A stretch of DNA of 64,000 nt from NCBI RefSeq assembly GCF_000820165.1, contig NZ_CDDD01000049.1:1-64000 (forward strand), given 5' to 3'. A program made the translations under genes and the position numbers. Positions 1-9,584 of the stretch are shown piece after piece. The notes beneath the pieces were generated by a model. That model was not told where the DNA came from. It did not search any database and worked only from the letters and a program-made list of their open reading frames with translations. This DNA is from Aeromonas taiwanensis. Lineage in GTDB: Bacteria; Pseudomonadota; Gammaproteobacteria; Enterobacterales; Aeromonadaceae. How positions within the stretch are numbered: the first letter of the stretch is position 1; each line of letters starts with the position of its first letter.

Positions 1-260
<260 letters not shown>

Positions 261-719
261 GATCTCACCCGCCAGCGTGAAACGCGCTTTCCGGCCTTTA
301 GGTTTGTCTGGCCATACTGACTGAATCGTTAGCGGCTCTAAATCGGCGGTTTGAACTCAGTTCCCCAGCTCCAGCAAATGTGAAGCAAAAGCTTCCCTTA
401 ATATGTGAGATTCGATCAAGTATTATCGGTCTTGGAGTGATAGCCTCATCAGTACACCTTATCTTGTTGCAATAGGTGGAACCACTTCACTTGTAAGTGC
501 CCCCTTACACACATACCTAACTCAGACTGAGTTCATGATTGCTTAAGCCTTCAAAATATCGACGATTCTTGCTACTGCGCTACAGGTCAATCACTTTAAC
601 CTGTTACTGATTACCCGCGACGGGATTACTCATGTACACATTCTCGATCCCGTTTGGTTGCAGCAGAGGCTGGACGATGAGCTCACCGACTATTTGCACT
701 GAAGATCAGGACGATTGCC
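261..719. other. Decayed intergenic stretch between IS end and module
   Basis: There is no intact gene in these 459 bp. A short open stretch at 262-324 reads ISPASVKRAFRPLGLSGHTD before a stop, and a longer one at 550-702 looks like a broken gene end (listed separately). Both look like debris from genes disrupted by IS activity. An AGGA ribosome-binding site at about 707-710 serves the gene that begins at 720. Confidence 0.5.
550..702 (+). pseudogene. C-terminal remnant of an unknown gene
   Basis: After an in-frame stop at 544-546 the frame stays open to a TGA at 700-702 and encodes about 50 residues with natural-looking composition, ending LQQRLDDELTDYLH. There is no ATG or GTG at a sensible place, so this looks like the tail of a truncated gene. 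It ends 17 bp before the 526-aa gene, in the same direction, so it may be the remains of an upstream member of the same operon. The family is not recognised. Confidence 0.35.
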
Positions 720-2300
720 ATGACTGAAATTAAAAGGCCTCTGGGCGACGACAACGAAATGGATAACAGCATCGACTTTGCGCATACCAATCAGGAGCAG
801 GTGGAGTACCTCGAAGCCAAGCTGCTCGACGGCGACGGCAGTAACGCCGAAAAGACTACTGCGGTGGTCGCTTCCTTTGTCGATTCTTGCAACCAGCGCG
901 GTGACAAGCCGCTGGACCAGTGGCTGAACGATGAATTCCGTAAATACCCGGACTTGTGGAACAGCGAAGCAGAACTGCTAAAGACCAGCCAGCAGGTAAT
1001 CACCTCCACCGTGGCATTCAACCAGTCCCGTGAGTCGTTGCAAGCGCATATGGACAAAGGGCGTAGCAAAGCCTCGTGGCTGGCCGGCGAAATCGAGAAG
1101 AACGCCGCCCTCTCCGGCTCGGTGCATGTCGGCCAGTATGCCGGATGCATTGACCAAGCCTTGGCCGATGCCACGATGAACGCACGGGACATGGTAACCA
1201 CACTCAAAGGGGACATTAGTCGCAGCCCTCACCTCAACGGCCTGATCGCCGAGCAGCACCACGTCGACACCTTTAACATCGACGCAGTGAGTAAGGGAAG
1301 CCCTTATCGTGCGCGGGTCGTGGGCTCCCAGGAAGTGAACTCGGTAGACATCGAGATCATCGACGGCAACGGCAACGTGGTCGGTAAGTACCAGTCCAAG
1401 TACGGTGCGGATGCAAATGCCACTAACGAGCTGCTTAATCGTGGTGATTACGAAGGGCAGAAACCGCTGGTACCGGAAGGCCAAGGCGCGGACGTGCCCG
1501 ATAGCACGGAGGTGATCGAAGCCGATGGCGTGAAATCCCGCCCGCTGTCCAAGGACGAAGCAAGGAGACTGCAGGAGAAAGCCCAACAGGAAGCAGAGTC
1601 GCGCCAATACGATTGGAACGACACCAACCGTGCCACAATCGCCCGCCAGATCGGCAAGCAGGCCGTAGTTGGTGCGTGCATCTCGGTGGGCATGCAGGGC
1701 ACGCGGATTCTTGCCCGGCGCTTCTGGAACCGGTTGAACGGTCGGGAAAATCCTAGTGCCAACGACGATCTCAAAGAGTTTTTCGAAAGTTCGCTGCGCA
1801 CTGGTGCCAACACTGCCGCGCAAGTAGCGGTTTCCGGGGCCGTGGTGGTGGCGGTGAAAAACGGCTGGCTCGGTGCTGCGCTGCGTAATACTCCAGCAGG
1901 TCAGATCACCAATATTGCCTGTGTCGGCCTGCAGAACGCCAAGGTTCTCTACAAGTTTGGCAAGGGCGAACTGACAGGTGAAGAAGCCGTCGACGCCATT
2001 GGCAACACCACGGTAACCACCACTATGGCCATAGCGGGGGCAACCAAGGGTGCTGCGCTGGGTGCAACGATCGGAACGGTGTTCGGCCCGGTGGGCACGG
2101 CCATTGGTGGCTTTGTCGGTGGCGTGGCCGGAGGGATCGCCGGCGGACAGATCGGCGAACTGGTGTACGAAGCAGGCAAGTCGATTGCCAGAACTGCCAC
2201 CAAGGTGGCCGCAGTGGTGCTCGAGGGGGCGGGCCGGGCAATAGAATCGGTGGGCAACGGTCTGCGCAACCTCGCCTCCAGCCTCTTCTCTCTGTGGTGA
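720..2300 (+). CDS. Hypothetical protein: nuclease-like core plus glycine-zipper C-terminus
   Basis: This 526-aa protein is not a family I can name. Three regions can be seen. Residues 1-165 are mostly helical and polar. Residues 170-230 carry GLIAEQHH (Glu178), VDIEI (Asp210) and YQSKY (Gln225, Lys227), an E...D...QxK arrangement compatible with a PD-(D/E)XK-type nuclease. After a charged helical linker (275-310), residues 365-500 are Ala/Gly-rich and hydrophobic, with a GxxxG glycine zipper at about 439-480 typical of membrane-inserting or oligomerising segments. It starts at ATG 720 behind AGGA and ends 4 bp before the AAA+ gene, so the two are almost certainly co-transcribed. A plausible but unproven role is the effector of a two-gene conflict system. 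The nuclease reading rests on motif spacing alone. Confidence 0.6.
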   Translation: MTEIKRPLGDDNEMDNSIDFAHTNQEQVEYLEAKLLDGDGSNAEKTTAVVASFVDSCNQRGDKPLDQWLNDEFRKYPDLWNSEAELLKTSQQVITSTVAFNQSRESLQAHMDKGRSKASWLAGEIEKNAALSGSVHVGQYAGCIDQALADATMNARDMVTTLKGDISRSPHLNGLIAEQHHVDTFNIDAVSKGSPYRARVVGSQEVNSVDIEIIDGNGNVVGKYQSKYGADANATNELLNRGDYEGQKPLVPEGQGADVPDSTEVIEADGVKSRPLSKDEARRLQEKAQQEAESRQYDWNDTNRATIARQIGKQAVVGACISVGMQGTRILARRFWNRLNGRENPSANDDLKEFFESSLRTGANTAAQVAVSGAVVVAVKNGWLGAALRNTPAGQITNIACVGLQNAKVLYKFGKGELTGEEAVDAIGNTTVTTTMAIAGATKGAALGATIGTVFGPVGTAIGGFVGGVAGGIAGGQIGELVYEAGKSIARTATKVAAVVLEGAGRAIESVGNGLRNLASSLFSLW

Positions 2301-2304
2301 CGCT

Positions 2305-5300
2305 ATGAACTTGCTCGAACTCAAGGACAAGATCAAATCCCATCTGGTCGCTGGCTACCCCGGGCTGTACATTCACTCCGGCGAAGAAGCCCGAGTCGAT
2401 GCCATGCTTCAGGACATAACGAGCCAGTTGCACCTGCATCCCAAGGAATGGAACCTGGGTTATGGCTGGGTGGACTTCGTCAACAAGCAACCACTGGGCA
2501 GCCAGGGATCGAGAATCGATCTGGCCGAAAGCTTGCCGTCGCTGCTGGATGAAGATCTGGACCACAAACTTTTCATTATCAAGGATGCCCGCAGTGCTTT
2601 GGAAAACCAGCCGCTGGCGGTGGCACGGCTGAAGCAGTTACTCAACCGTATCCAGCGCCATCATCGCGGCAAGGCGGCGGTGGTGTTGGTCTCGGAGACT
2701 TTGCACATTCCGTCGCAGATAGAAGCGCAGATGACCCTGCTACCCCTGCCACTGCCCCGGGGCGAGGAAATCAGTAGCCTGCTCGATGCTGTTTGCCTGC
2801 AGCTGGACTTACTGGTGCCAGATGGGCTTCGACATCGTCTGCACGCCGCTTGCAGCGGGCTGAATCAGGAAGAAATCCGATCGGCGCTGGCGATGGTTCG
2901 GCAGCACCACGAGCAGATTAGTGATGTAGCTCTGCTACTGATCCAGCATGAGAAGGAGCAGATCATTTCCAAGAGCGGCGTGCTGGAAATGCTCAGGGTT
3001 AGCGAAAACGCTACCGACATCGGTGGCCTAGAAAATCTCAAAACGTGGCTGAGCCGTCGTGCGCAAATCTTTCAGCGCCTTAGTAAAGCCCGTGCAGCCC
3101 GGGTGCTGGCACCCAAGGGTGTACTAATCGCCGGTATGCCGGGTTGCGGCAAGTCGCTCACCGCCAAGGCTGCCGCCAGCCTGTTCCAGTTGCCGCTACT
3201 ACGCTTGGACATCGGCTCGCTGCTGGGAAAATACGTAGGTGAAAGTGAACACAACATGCGCCGCGCCCTGAACATGGCCGAGTCGGTCAGCCCGTGCATA
3301 CTGTGGATCGACGAGCTGGAAAAAGCCTTCGTCGGCATGAACAGCGGTAGCGGCTCGGAGGTTTCGTCGCGGCTGTTTGGCTATTTCTTGACCTGGATGC
3401 AGGAAAAGACAGGTGCCGTCTTTGTCATAGCCACCGCCAACAACATCACTGCCCTACCACCGGAATTGTTGCGTAAGGGACGCTTCGACGAGGTGTTTTA
3501 TGTCGGCTTTCCCAATGCCGCTGAGCGCGGGGCGATTCTCGATATCCACCTAAAGGGCGAGACTCTGGAGCTCGAACCCAGGCAGCGCCGCAAACTAGTC
3601 ACCCAGTGCCGCGACTACGCCGGGGCGGATATCCAGAATGCAATCAACGAAGCGCGAGAAACCGCCTTTCTGGACGGGCGCCCACTGGAACTCGAAGATC
3701 TCGAAGTTGCTATCAAACTGACTGTGCCGCTGCGGGATACTTTGCGCGAGCAGGTGGCCAAATATGAAGAGTTGTTCGAGAAGCTAAAGCTAAAGCCGGC
3801 TTCGGCCTGCGACGGCCTGAACGTGGCGCAGATGATTCAGATGGCTGAAAGCCACAACGCGCTGCGCCGTAAGGAAGTTGCCCGGCATGAAGACTGCCCT
3901 GACGATCTGTTGGAGAAACTGGTCGACGACACCGATTCCAAGGTTCGAACCGCTGCATACAGCAACCCCAACTGCCCAGAGAAGTTGTTGACGCTGCGGA
4001 TCAATATCGAAGAAGGCCAGCCCGACTTTGATCTCGCGTTGCTACATCTTGCCTGTCTTCACGCCAACGCCCCCCATGATCTGATAGCAGCTCAGTTCGA
4101 ACGACTCAAACTGAACACAGAACAACGCCACCTATTGGCGAAAAGAAGCGACGACGAGTCGTTGCAACAGCGCTTGCTCGCTGACCAAGAGCCTCTGGTG
4201 CGCAGTGCACTGGCGGCTAACAAGGCTGTGGGAAAGGCCGTGCAACAACAACTCGCAAGGGACCCTGAAGAGTTTGTTCGAAGTTGTCTTATCGGCAACG
4301 ACAACCTGCATCTCGAGGTACAAGAACAACTGGCCAGAGACCCTTCCTGCGAGGTACGCGAACGCCTCGCCTGGCGCGACGAACTAAGCGAAACCGCACA
4401 ACTGCAGCTGACTTGTGATGAAGACCAGGACGTTCTCGAAGCGCTGGCCCGCCGGGCAGGAGCGGCCACCCTCCCTGACTCGGTGCAACTGGAATTGGTG
4501 AAGTGCGATCACTACGTGCGCGAGGCCTTAGCACACAACGGAAACCTGGGGGCCCCCGCCCAGTTTCTGCTCGCCCAGGATCTAAACACGGAGGTACGGC
4601 GCATCCTTGCCGAACATCCAAACCTCACCAGCGCCGCTCTGCAATACCTGACCATGGACGTCGAAGAAGTGCAGGCCAGTTTGGCCGGCAACCACCATCT
4701 GGATTCAGCTTTACTACAAATGGGTCTGAGCCAACATGAGTCGGAGTCTGTCCGTAGTGCTTTGGCGGGCAACCGCGCGCTCAACATCGATGTACAGGCG
4801 CGGCTGCTAAAAGATGAGAATCCCAAGGTACGCAAGGCGTTGTCTGGCAACGGTAACCTTGCCGAAAGCATCCTCGAGGTGCTGATGCGTGATGAGAACG
4901 ACGATGTCCGCGAATGCCTGGTGCGATGGCGCGACTCGGTCTTGCCGAGCGTACAGCGGCACTTGGCAACAGACCCGAATATCGAAATCCGCAAATACTT
5001 GGCACGTGCAGCTGACTTGCTGGACGACGTGCAGCAACAACTGGCAGGCGACCTGCCCGAGGTCCAGCAGGAACTGGCGAGTAACGCCGCCCTGAGCGCT
5101 GAAATCCAGCAGCGCCTTCTGGAAAGAGGCGACATACAAGTCCTTTCTGCGCTGGCTCGCAATCAGGGTGTAACGCCACAGTTACAAGCCAGGCTTGCTG
5201 ATGACCGCCATGTCGAGGTGCGCACCCGCTTGGCACACAACCCGGCTCTGGCCGGGCCGATTGCCGACAAACTGATCGGTGACGTGGATGCGGTACAAAA

Positions 5301-6621
5301 AGCCTTGGCCGGCAATCGCCACCTGAGCGAGGCGCAGTACCTGCACCTGTACAAGGGTGGTAACACGGAAGTCCGCGAAACGCTGGCAGAAAACACTCGA
5401 ATTGGTGAAGACTTGATGACCCTGATTTGCCAAGGTGGGGTTTCAGAAAGGTCTGATGGTCCAACAAGGAGGGGTGCTAATTCTATCCACTCGAGATACA
5501 TGGGCGGGCAAAACCAAGCCATGGGCAAGCAGGGGCAGAGCCTGCGTAAGGAAAAACTGGTGCTGGCCGCACGAGGCACTCTGCCTGGTCACTTGCAGTC
5601 CGCACTGTTGGCCGAAGGAGAGCAGGAGGAAGCCCTGCTGGAGGCACTGGCCGGTAACTCAACGTTGATCAAGCCTGTGCAACAGGCTTTGGCGGGGAAT
5701 AAAAGTGCCAAGGTCAGAGCTAAGCTAGCCGCCAACGAGGACGTTGATGCAGACATTCTGCACCAGCTGCTTTCCGACCCTGTGGCCAAAGTTCGCGCTG
5801 CGCTGGTGCGCGATTGGTGGATGGATAACGCGATGGAGCTGGAGCTGGCCCGGGACAAAGATGTCAGAGTGCGCTGTGCCGTTGCTGCCAAGGATCGCCC
5901 TAGCAAAAATGTACAACTGCTGCTTGCCAGCGACTCAGACAAAAGCGTACGCACCTGTCTGTTAAAACGTGATAACCATTTCGTGTTCACTCTGCATAGT
6001 CAGGCCCAGGAGACGCTTGCACGGGACAGTGACCAGTTCATCCGTGAATTGCTGGCTGCGTACCCCAAGTTGAAAGCGTCAGTGCAACTGGTGCTAGCCA
6101 AGGACGATAAGATTGGCGTTCGAAAAGCGCTGGCCAAGGGGCCTGAGGAGTGGTTTGGAGGGAACCTGTGTGAGGAAGCACAATTACGTCTGTCCCTAGA
6201 CCAGGAAAGCAGCGTGCGTTTGGCCTTGGCCGAAAACCACAGTATTTCTCCCTCCGCCCAAGAGATGCTAGCCCAGGACGCTTTGGCGAGTGTGAGACTG
6301 AAGCTTGTAGAAGCATCCAGCTACCTACGTCAACTCACACCTGAGACCCAACGGATCCTGAGCAAGGACCCTGACAGCAAAGTCCGCCAGGAACTGGCGT
6401 GCAAACTGTTTGGCCTCCTAGCTATACCCAGCGGCGAGGATGTGCAGTTGACCTTGGCCAGCGATCCCGACCCGGGCGTCAAGCTGGCTATTCTGGGTTC
6501 CCTGCGATATGGCGGCAACATGCGAGTGAGCGATGCAGTGAGGGAGCGATTGCTCGAAGAGCTGGACGACGACACCCGTCAGACTGTTGAGGAGATGCTG
6601 GACAGCTGCGAGGAAAGCTGA
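2305..6621 (+). CDS. AAA+ ATPase with long LRV/HEAT-like repeat array
   Basis: This 1438-aa protein has three parts. Residues 1-230 are an N-terminal domain like that of Ycf46-type AAA proteins. Residues 235-475 are a classical AAA+ module: Walker A GMPGCGKS (277-284), Walker [11 protein letters not shown] (331-340), sensor-1 asparagines in ATANN (376-380) and an arginine finger in RKGRFDE (390-396). From about 520 to 1430 run some 28 tandem repeats of about 26 residues with the pattern VRxxLAxN, resembling leucine-rich-repeat-variant or HEAT/ARM solenoids. A low-similarity stretch at about residues 1030-1085 (bases 5395-5555) interrupts the array. The gene starts 4 bp after the 526-aa gene. 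The AAA+ assignment is firm. A sensor/regulator role for the partner is inference. Confidence 0.85.
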   Translation: MNLLELKDKIKSHLVAGYPGLYIHSGEEARVDAMLQDITSQLHLHPKEWNLGYGWVDFVNKQPLGSQGSRIDLAESLPSLLDEDLDHKLFIIKDARSALENQPLAVARLKQLLNRIQRHHRGKAAVVLVSETLHIPSQIEAQMTLLPLPLPRGEEISSLLDAVCLQLDLLVPDGLRHRLHAACSGLNQEEIRSALAMVRQHHEQISDVALLLIQHEKEQIISKSGVLEMLRVSENATDIGGLENLKTWLSRRAQIFQRLSKARAARVLAPKGVLIAGMPGCGKSLTAKAAASLFQLPLLRLDIGSLLGKYVGESEHNMRRALNMAESVSPCILWIDELEKAFVGMNSGSGSEVSSRLFGYFLTWMQEKTGAVFVIATANNITALPPELLRKGRFDEVFYVGFPNAAERGAILDIHLKGETLELEPRQRRKLVTQCRDYAGADIQNAINEARETAFLDGRPLELEDLEVAIKLTVPLRDTLREQVAKYEELFEKLKLKPASACDGLNVAQMIQMAESHNALRRKEVARHEDCPDDLLEKLVDDTDSKVRTAAYSNPNCPEKLLTLRINIEEGQPDFDLALLHLACLHANAPHDLIAAQFERLKLNTEQRHLLAKRSDDESLQQRLLADQEPLVRSALAANKAVGKAVQQQLARDPEEFVRSCLIGNDNLHLEVQEQLARDPSCEVRERLAWRDELSETAQLQLTCDEDQDVLEALARRAGAATLPDSVQLELVKCDHYVREALAHNGNLGAPAQFLLAQDLNTEVRRILAEHPNLTSAALQYLTMDVEEVQASLAGNHHLDSALLQMGLSQHESESVRSALAGNRALNIDVQARLLKDENPKVRKALSGNGNLAESILEVLMRDENDDVRECLVRWRDSVLPSVQRHLATDPNIEIRKYLARAADLLDDVQQQLAGDLPEVQQELASNAALSAEIQQRLLERGDIQVLSALARNQGVTPQLQARLADDRHVEVRTRLAHNPALAGPIADKLIGDVDAVQKALAGNRHLSEAQYLHLYKGGNTEVRETLAENTRIGEDLMTLICQGGVSERSDGPTRRGANSIHSRYMGGQNQAMGKQGQSLRKEKLVLAARGTLPGHLQSALLAEGEQEEALLEALAGNSTLIKPVQQALAGNKSAKVRAKLAANEDVDADILHQLLSDPVAKVRAALVRDWWMDNAMELELARDKDVRVRCAVAAKDRPSKNVQLLLASDSDKSVRTCLLKRDNHFVFTLHSQAQETLARDSDQFIRELLAAYPKLKASVQLVLAKDDKIGVRKALAKGPEEWFGGNLCEEAQLRLSLDQESSVRLALAENHSISPSAQEMLAQDALASVRLKLVEASSYLRQLTPETQRILSKDPDSKVRQELACKLFGLLAIPSGEDVQLTLASDPDPGVKLAILGSLRYGGNMRVSDAVRERLLEELDDDTRQTVEEMLDSCEES

Positions 6622-6635
6622 CCTTCTATGTGTAT

Positions 6636-6663
6636 ATCTCCTGTCTACCCCAAGACAGGAGAT
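6636..6663. terminator. Perfect 11-bp hairpin after the AAA+ gene
   Basis: ATCTCCTGTCT at 6636-6646 pairs perfectly with 6653-6663 around a 6-nt loop, 14 bp after the AAA+ stop codon. There is no U-tract, because the IS remnant starts at 6664 directly after the hairpin. It may be the stem of a terminator whose poly-U tail was cut off by the IS junction, or an mRNA-stabilising 3' hairpin. Confidence 0.5.
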
Positions 6664-6748
6664 GTCCACATCAACACAATGACGGGATACCGCCAGCCAA
6701 AGCCGAAGATCGGCCTAACCAAGTGTCCGGATTTAGTTGACCACTACA
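6664..6748 (+). repeat. Right copy of 85-bp IS 3' end repeat
   Basis: This is a direct repeat of 176-260 with three mismatches. It holds only the last ~28 codons of the IS3-family transposase plus the terminal inverted repeat, so it is a fragment of a second insertion or the product of a rearrangement. It marks the right edge of the two-gene module. The 112 bp after it, up to umuC, are AT-rich and show no gene. Confidence 0.85.
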
Positions 6749-6860
6749 CACTGATATAAATGTTCACTAAGGCTAAGAAATCGTTTTAGTAGAAAGTCGC
6801 AACGACCAGTTACTTCTAATCGTACGATGATCCAGATTGCATAAGTATGAATAGTTAAAG

Positions 6861-8135
6861 TTAAATCTTCGCCGTTGGGATCTCGCTAAGATTAGTTGTA
6901 TAGCGGGGGCTGAGCTGCTCCCGTTTCATCATCCACTCCCTGGTGTTCCGGCCGCGGGCTGCGAAGTAGACCTTCCCCAGCCTTCCCTGATTGATCTGGT
7001 CAATCACCTTCATCAGCGCCTCGCTGCGGGGATCCAGCTGCCTGTCAGCGAACAGGTCTCCCTGGTGTATGCTGGCCGGGGTGAAGTCGGCCAGCATCAC
7101 GCCCCCCTTCATATAGCGGACATCATCCCGCCAGATACGGCTCAGCAGCGGTTCAACCAGGGCAAGTAGGTCCCGGGTGTCTGAGGTGGCGGTCTGCAAC
7201 TTGGTCGATACCTGGTTGCCGTAATAGGTTTCTCGCTCCGAGAAGGGGCTGCTCCTTATAAAGAGGGTGACGAGTCGGCAGCACATGCTCTCCGCTCTAA
7301 GCTTTTCCGCGGCCCGCTCCATGTAGCCGGCCAGCGCCTCCCGCATGGGGCCAAACGCGGTGATGCGTTCACCAAAGCTCCGGCTGCAGATGATCTGCTG
7401 CTTGGCCTGGGCCATCGGCTCCAGCTCGGCACAGGGGATCCCCCTCAGCTCCTGTACGGTGCGCTCGACGACAACCCCATACTGTCGGCGCAGACTCTTG
7501 GGGTCGGCACCCACCAGATCAGCCACGGTGTTGATGCCCTGTTTGTTGAACTTGGCGGTCAGCTTGCGCCCTATCCCCCAGACTTCCTCAACCGGGGTGA
7601 TGGCCATCAGCTTGGCGCGGCGCCCCTCATCACGCAGATCCACCACGCCGCCGGTGGCCGGCCACTTCTTGGCGGCGTAGTTCGCCAGCTTGGCCAGGGT
7701 CTTGGTCGGCGCAATGCCCACCCCGACAGTGAGACCAGTCCACTGCTGCACTCGCTCACGGATCTGGCGGCCATAGGCCAGCAGGTCACCGGCCCAGCTT
7801 TCGCTAAGCTCGACGAACGCTTCATCAATGCTGTAGACCTCCACCGTCGGGGCCATGCTCTCCAGGGTCGTCATCACCCGGTTCGACATGTCGCCGTAGA
7901 GTGCGTAGTTGGAGCTGAACCAGATACCGCCCTGCTCTTCATAGCGCTCGCGGATCTGGAAGTAGGGCACCCCCATCTTGACCCCCAACCGTTTGGCCTC
8001 TGCCGATCTGGCGACAACACAGCCATCGTTGTTGGAGAGCACCACGATAGGCACCCCCTTGAGGTCGGGACGAAACAGCCGCTCGCAAGAGGCGTAGAAG
8101 TTGTTCACGTCGACCAGGGCAATGGCGGTTGGCAT
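6861..8135 (-). CDS. umuC: DNA polymerase V subunit UmuC
   Basis: A Y-family translesion polymerase of 424 aa, close to the 422 aa of E. coli UmuC. The N-terminal palm shows [10 protein letters not shown] with the first catalytic aspartate, and [10 protein letters not shown] supplies the second acidic pair. A helix-hairpin-helix region ([12 protein letters not shown]) and the little-finger and C-terminal regions follow. With UmuD'2 and RecA it would form Pol V and copy past DNA lesions. The ATG lies 2 bp beyond the umuD stop, so the pair is translationally coupled in one operon under the LexA box at 8566-8581. Because it sits in an accessory block, this may be an extra or mobile umuDC (rumAB-like) copy; I cannot tell whether another exists. 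Confidence 0.95.
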   Translation of the reverse strand: MPTAIALVDVNNFYASCERLFRPDLKGVPIVVLSNNDGCVVARSAEAKRLGVKMGVPYFQIRERYEEQGGIWFSSNYALYGDMSNRVMTTLESMAPTVEVYSIDEAFVELSESWAGDLLAYGRQIRERVQQWTGLTVGVGIAPTKTLAKLANYAAKKWPATGGVVDLRDEGRRAKLMAITPVEEVWGIGRKLTAKFNKQGINTVADLVGADPKSLRRQYGVVVERTVQELRGIPCAELEPMAQAKQQIICSRSFGERITAFGPMREALAGYMERAAEKLRAESMCCRLVTLFIRSSPFSERETYYGNQVSTKLQTATSDTRDLLALVEPLLSRIWRDDVRYMKGGVMLADFTPASIHQGDLFADRQLDPRSEALMKVIDQINQGRLGKVYFAARGRNTREWMMKREQLSPRYTTNLSEIPTAKI

Positions 8136-8137
8136 GG

Positions 8138-8554
8138 CTACCCTCGCCGGGTTTTGTGCAGAACGAAGGTGACTACGCCGAAGATATCCAGCTCCTGCCC
8201 TTCTTGCAGAATGATGGGGGAGAAATCAGGGTTGGACGGTAGTAGCGCGGGTGGGTCGGACTGCAAGATCTTGACGGTGAACTCGCCATCCAGACAGGCC
8301 AGCACGATGTCGCCGTGGCGAGCCGTGACGGCACGGTCGATGATCAGCATATCGCCGTCATTGATGCCTTCCCCGATCATGCTGTGTCCGCTGGCCCGCA
8401 CATAGAAGGTGGCCGCCGGGTGGGGGACACAGTGCTTGTTGAGGTCGATGGACTGTTCCACATAGTCCTGAGCCGGGGAGGGGAACCCGCAGGCGGCAGG
8501 GGTGAGGAACTGAGGGAGCTCTATGATAGGTGCATCGGTTGCGTGGGGGATCAT
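8138..8554 (-). CDS. umuD: SOS mutagenesis protein UmuD (S24 peptidase)
   Basis: A UmuD-type LexA-like protein of 138 aa. The RecA-stimulated self-cleavage site is the Cys-Gly in [15 protein letters not shown]. The catalytic serine is in ASGHSMI and the general-base lysine in GEFTVKIL. Cleavage yields UmuD', the partner of UmuC. An upstream GTG at 8566 is in frame but lies inside the LexA box, so the ATG at 8554 was chosen; it gives the usual ~23 residues before the cleavage site. It is the first gene of the umuDC operon. Confidence 0.95.
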   Translation of the reverse strand: MIPHATDAPIIELPQFLTPAACGFPSPAQDYVEQSIDLNKHCVPHPAATFYVRASGHSMIGEGINDGDMLIIDRAVTARHGDIVLACLDGEFTVKILQSDPPALLPSNPDFSPIILQEGQELDIFGVVTFVLHKTRRG

Positions 8555-8565
8555 GGTAAATATCA

Positions 8566-8581
8566 CTGTATGAACATACAG
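8566..8581 (-). promoter_or_regulatory. LexA (SOS) box
   Basis: CTGTATGAACATACAG is a perfect match to CTG-N10-CAG with CTGT/ACAG arms. It lies 11 bp upstream of the umuD ATG. It is also 135 bp upstream of the divergent SRAP gene, so it may control both directions. Confidence 0.93.
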
Positions 8582-8716
8582 TGATTCTAACCGAGGGATC
8601 CGGAAAGATCACTGGTCGGCGTTCGGGTCTTGGCAGGGCAAGGGGGACGCGGCCAATTATGCTTGGCAGAGACTGATCTGGTGAGTTTGAGCTCTCATAC
8701 GACGGAGGGGCTGCGC

Positions 8717-9355
8717 ATGTGCATCAACTACATCCCGACCACCAAGGCGGTGTTGGAGGAATACTTCGGGGTTGATGACCCCGGGTACGACTGGAAGGAG
8801 GAGGTGTGGCAGGACTATCAGGCCCCGATCCTGATCCAGCGAGATGGCCGGCGGCAGGCGCTGATCGCCAGTTATGGGATGGTGCCGAAGAGGAAGGTGC
8901 AGCCAGGCAACAAGCACTACACCACGATGAACGCCAGGGCCGAGACGGTAGGCGAAAAGCCGACGTACCGCCACGCCTGGCAGCAGGGGCATCTCTGCTT
9001 GGTGCCCATGACCGGCTTTTTCGAACCCTGCTACGAGAGCGGCAAGGCCGAGCGCTGGCGGATCAGCATGGTCGACGGCATGCCCTTTGCGGTGGCCGGC
9101 ATCTGGCGGGCATGGCAGGAGGAGCAGGGCTACACCTTCAGCTTCTCCCAGCTCACCATCAATGCCGACACGCACCCGCTACTGCGGCGAATGCACAAGC
9201 CCGGAGACGAGAAGCGAAGCCTGGTCATCGTGTCGCCGGATGACTACGACACCTGGCTGGGGTGCAAAGACCCTGAACTGGCGCGAACCTACCTGGTGCA
9301 GCAGCATGCTGAGCGGTTGATGGGAGGGCCGATGCCACTTGTACGCCGGAGCTGA
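8717..9355 (+). CDS. SRAP-domain abasic-site shield protein (YedK/HMCES-like)
   Basis: A 212-aa SOS-response-associated peptidase (SRAP) protein. The family forms a covalent thiazolidine link to abasic sites in single-stranded DNA through the amino-terminal cysteine. The start ATG at 8717, behind GGAGGGG, puts Cys at position 2 (MCINY), which the chemistry requires, so the in-frame upstream starts are not used. Other active-site residues are visible: Asn72 in MNARAET, Glu103 in GFFEP and His160 in RRMHKPG. It is transcribed divergently from umuDC with the LexA box between them, which fits an SOS-linked role. It is probably not the only family member in the genome, since mobile elements often carry SRAP genes. 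Confidence 0.92.
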   Translation: MCINYIPTTKAVLEEYFGVDDPGYDWKEEVWQDYQAPILIQRDGRRQALIASYGMVPKRKVQPGNKHYTTMNARAETVGEKPTYRHAWQQGHLCLVPMTGFFEPCYESGKAERWRISMVDGMPFAVAGIWRAWQEEQGYTFSFSQLTINADTHPLLRRMHKPGDEKRSLVIVSPDDYDTWLGCKDPELARTYLVQQHAERLMGGPMPLVRRS

Positions 9356-9390
9356 TGTTAGCCCAGTGTTAGCCACCTCAGAAATGAATA

Positions 9391-9414
9391 AGGCTCGCAT
9401 CGCTGCGAGCCTTG
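9391..9414. terminator. Bidirectional hairpin between SRAP gene and tRNA-Thr
   Basis: AAGGCTCGCA at 9391-9400 and its complement at 9405-9414 form a 10-bp stem with a 4-nt loop. It lies 35 bp after the SRAP stop and just beyond the 3' end of the minus-strand tRNA. The U-tract is poor on both strands, but the position suits termination of either transcript. Confidence 0.6.
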
Positions 9415-9421
9415 ATATATC

Positions 9422-9497
9422 TGGTGCCGGAAACAGGAGTCGAACCTGCGACCTTCGCATTACGAATGCGCTGCTCTACCAACTGAGCTATACCGGC
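9422..9497 (-). tRNA. tRNA-Thr (anticodon CGU)
   Basis: The reverse strand reads a 76-nt cloverleaf starting GCCGGUAUAGCUCAGUUGG and ending in encoded CCA. The anticodon loop UUCGUAA gives CGU (Thr, codon ACG). The T-arm GGUUCGA is intact. The acceptor stem pairs except for a U-U at 6:67. It is very similar to E. coli thrW, a well-known integration site for mobile elements. Its 3' end points at the accessory block to the left. Confidence 0.95.
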
Positions 9498-9584
9498 TTC
9501 GTGAACTCCAGATTCGTGAAAAAGGGCTGACAAGTCAATTGAGCCGCTTCAATTTTATGAGTTGGCTCATGATGTTAGCGGTCT

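Noticed and set aside
978..2336. A 452-codon minus-strand open frame across the 526-aa gene
   Set aside because: It mirrors the codon bias of the plus-strand gene, has no ribosome-binding site or known motif, and ends in the next gene; the plus-strand frame has the coherent protein.
9339..9530. A 63-codon plus-strand open frame over the tRNA
   Set aside because: It contains the SRTCDLRITNALLYQLSY peptide often seen when a tRNA is translated in antisense; it is not a protein gene.
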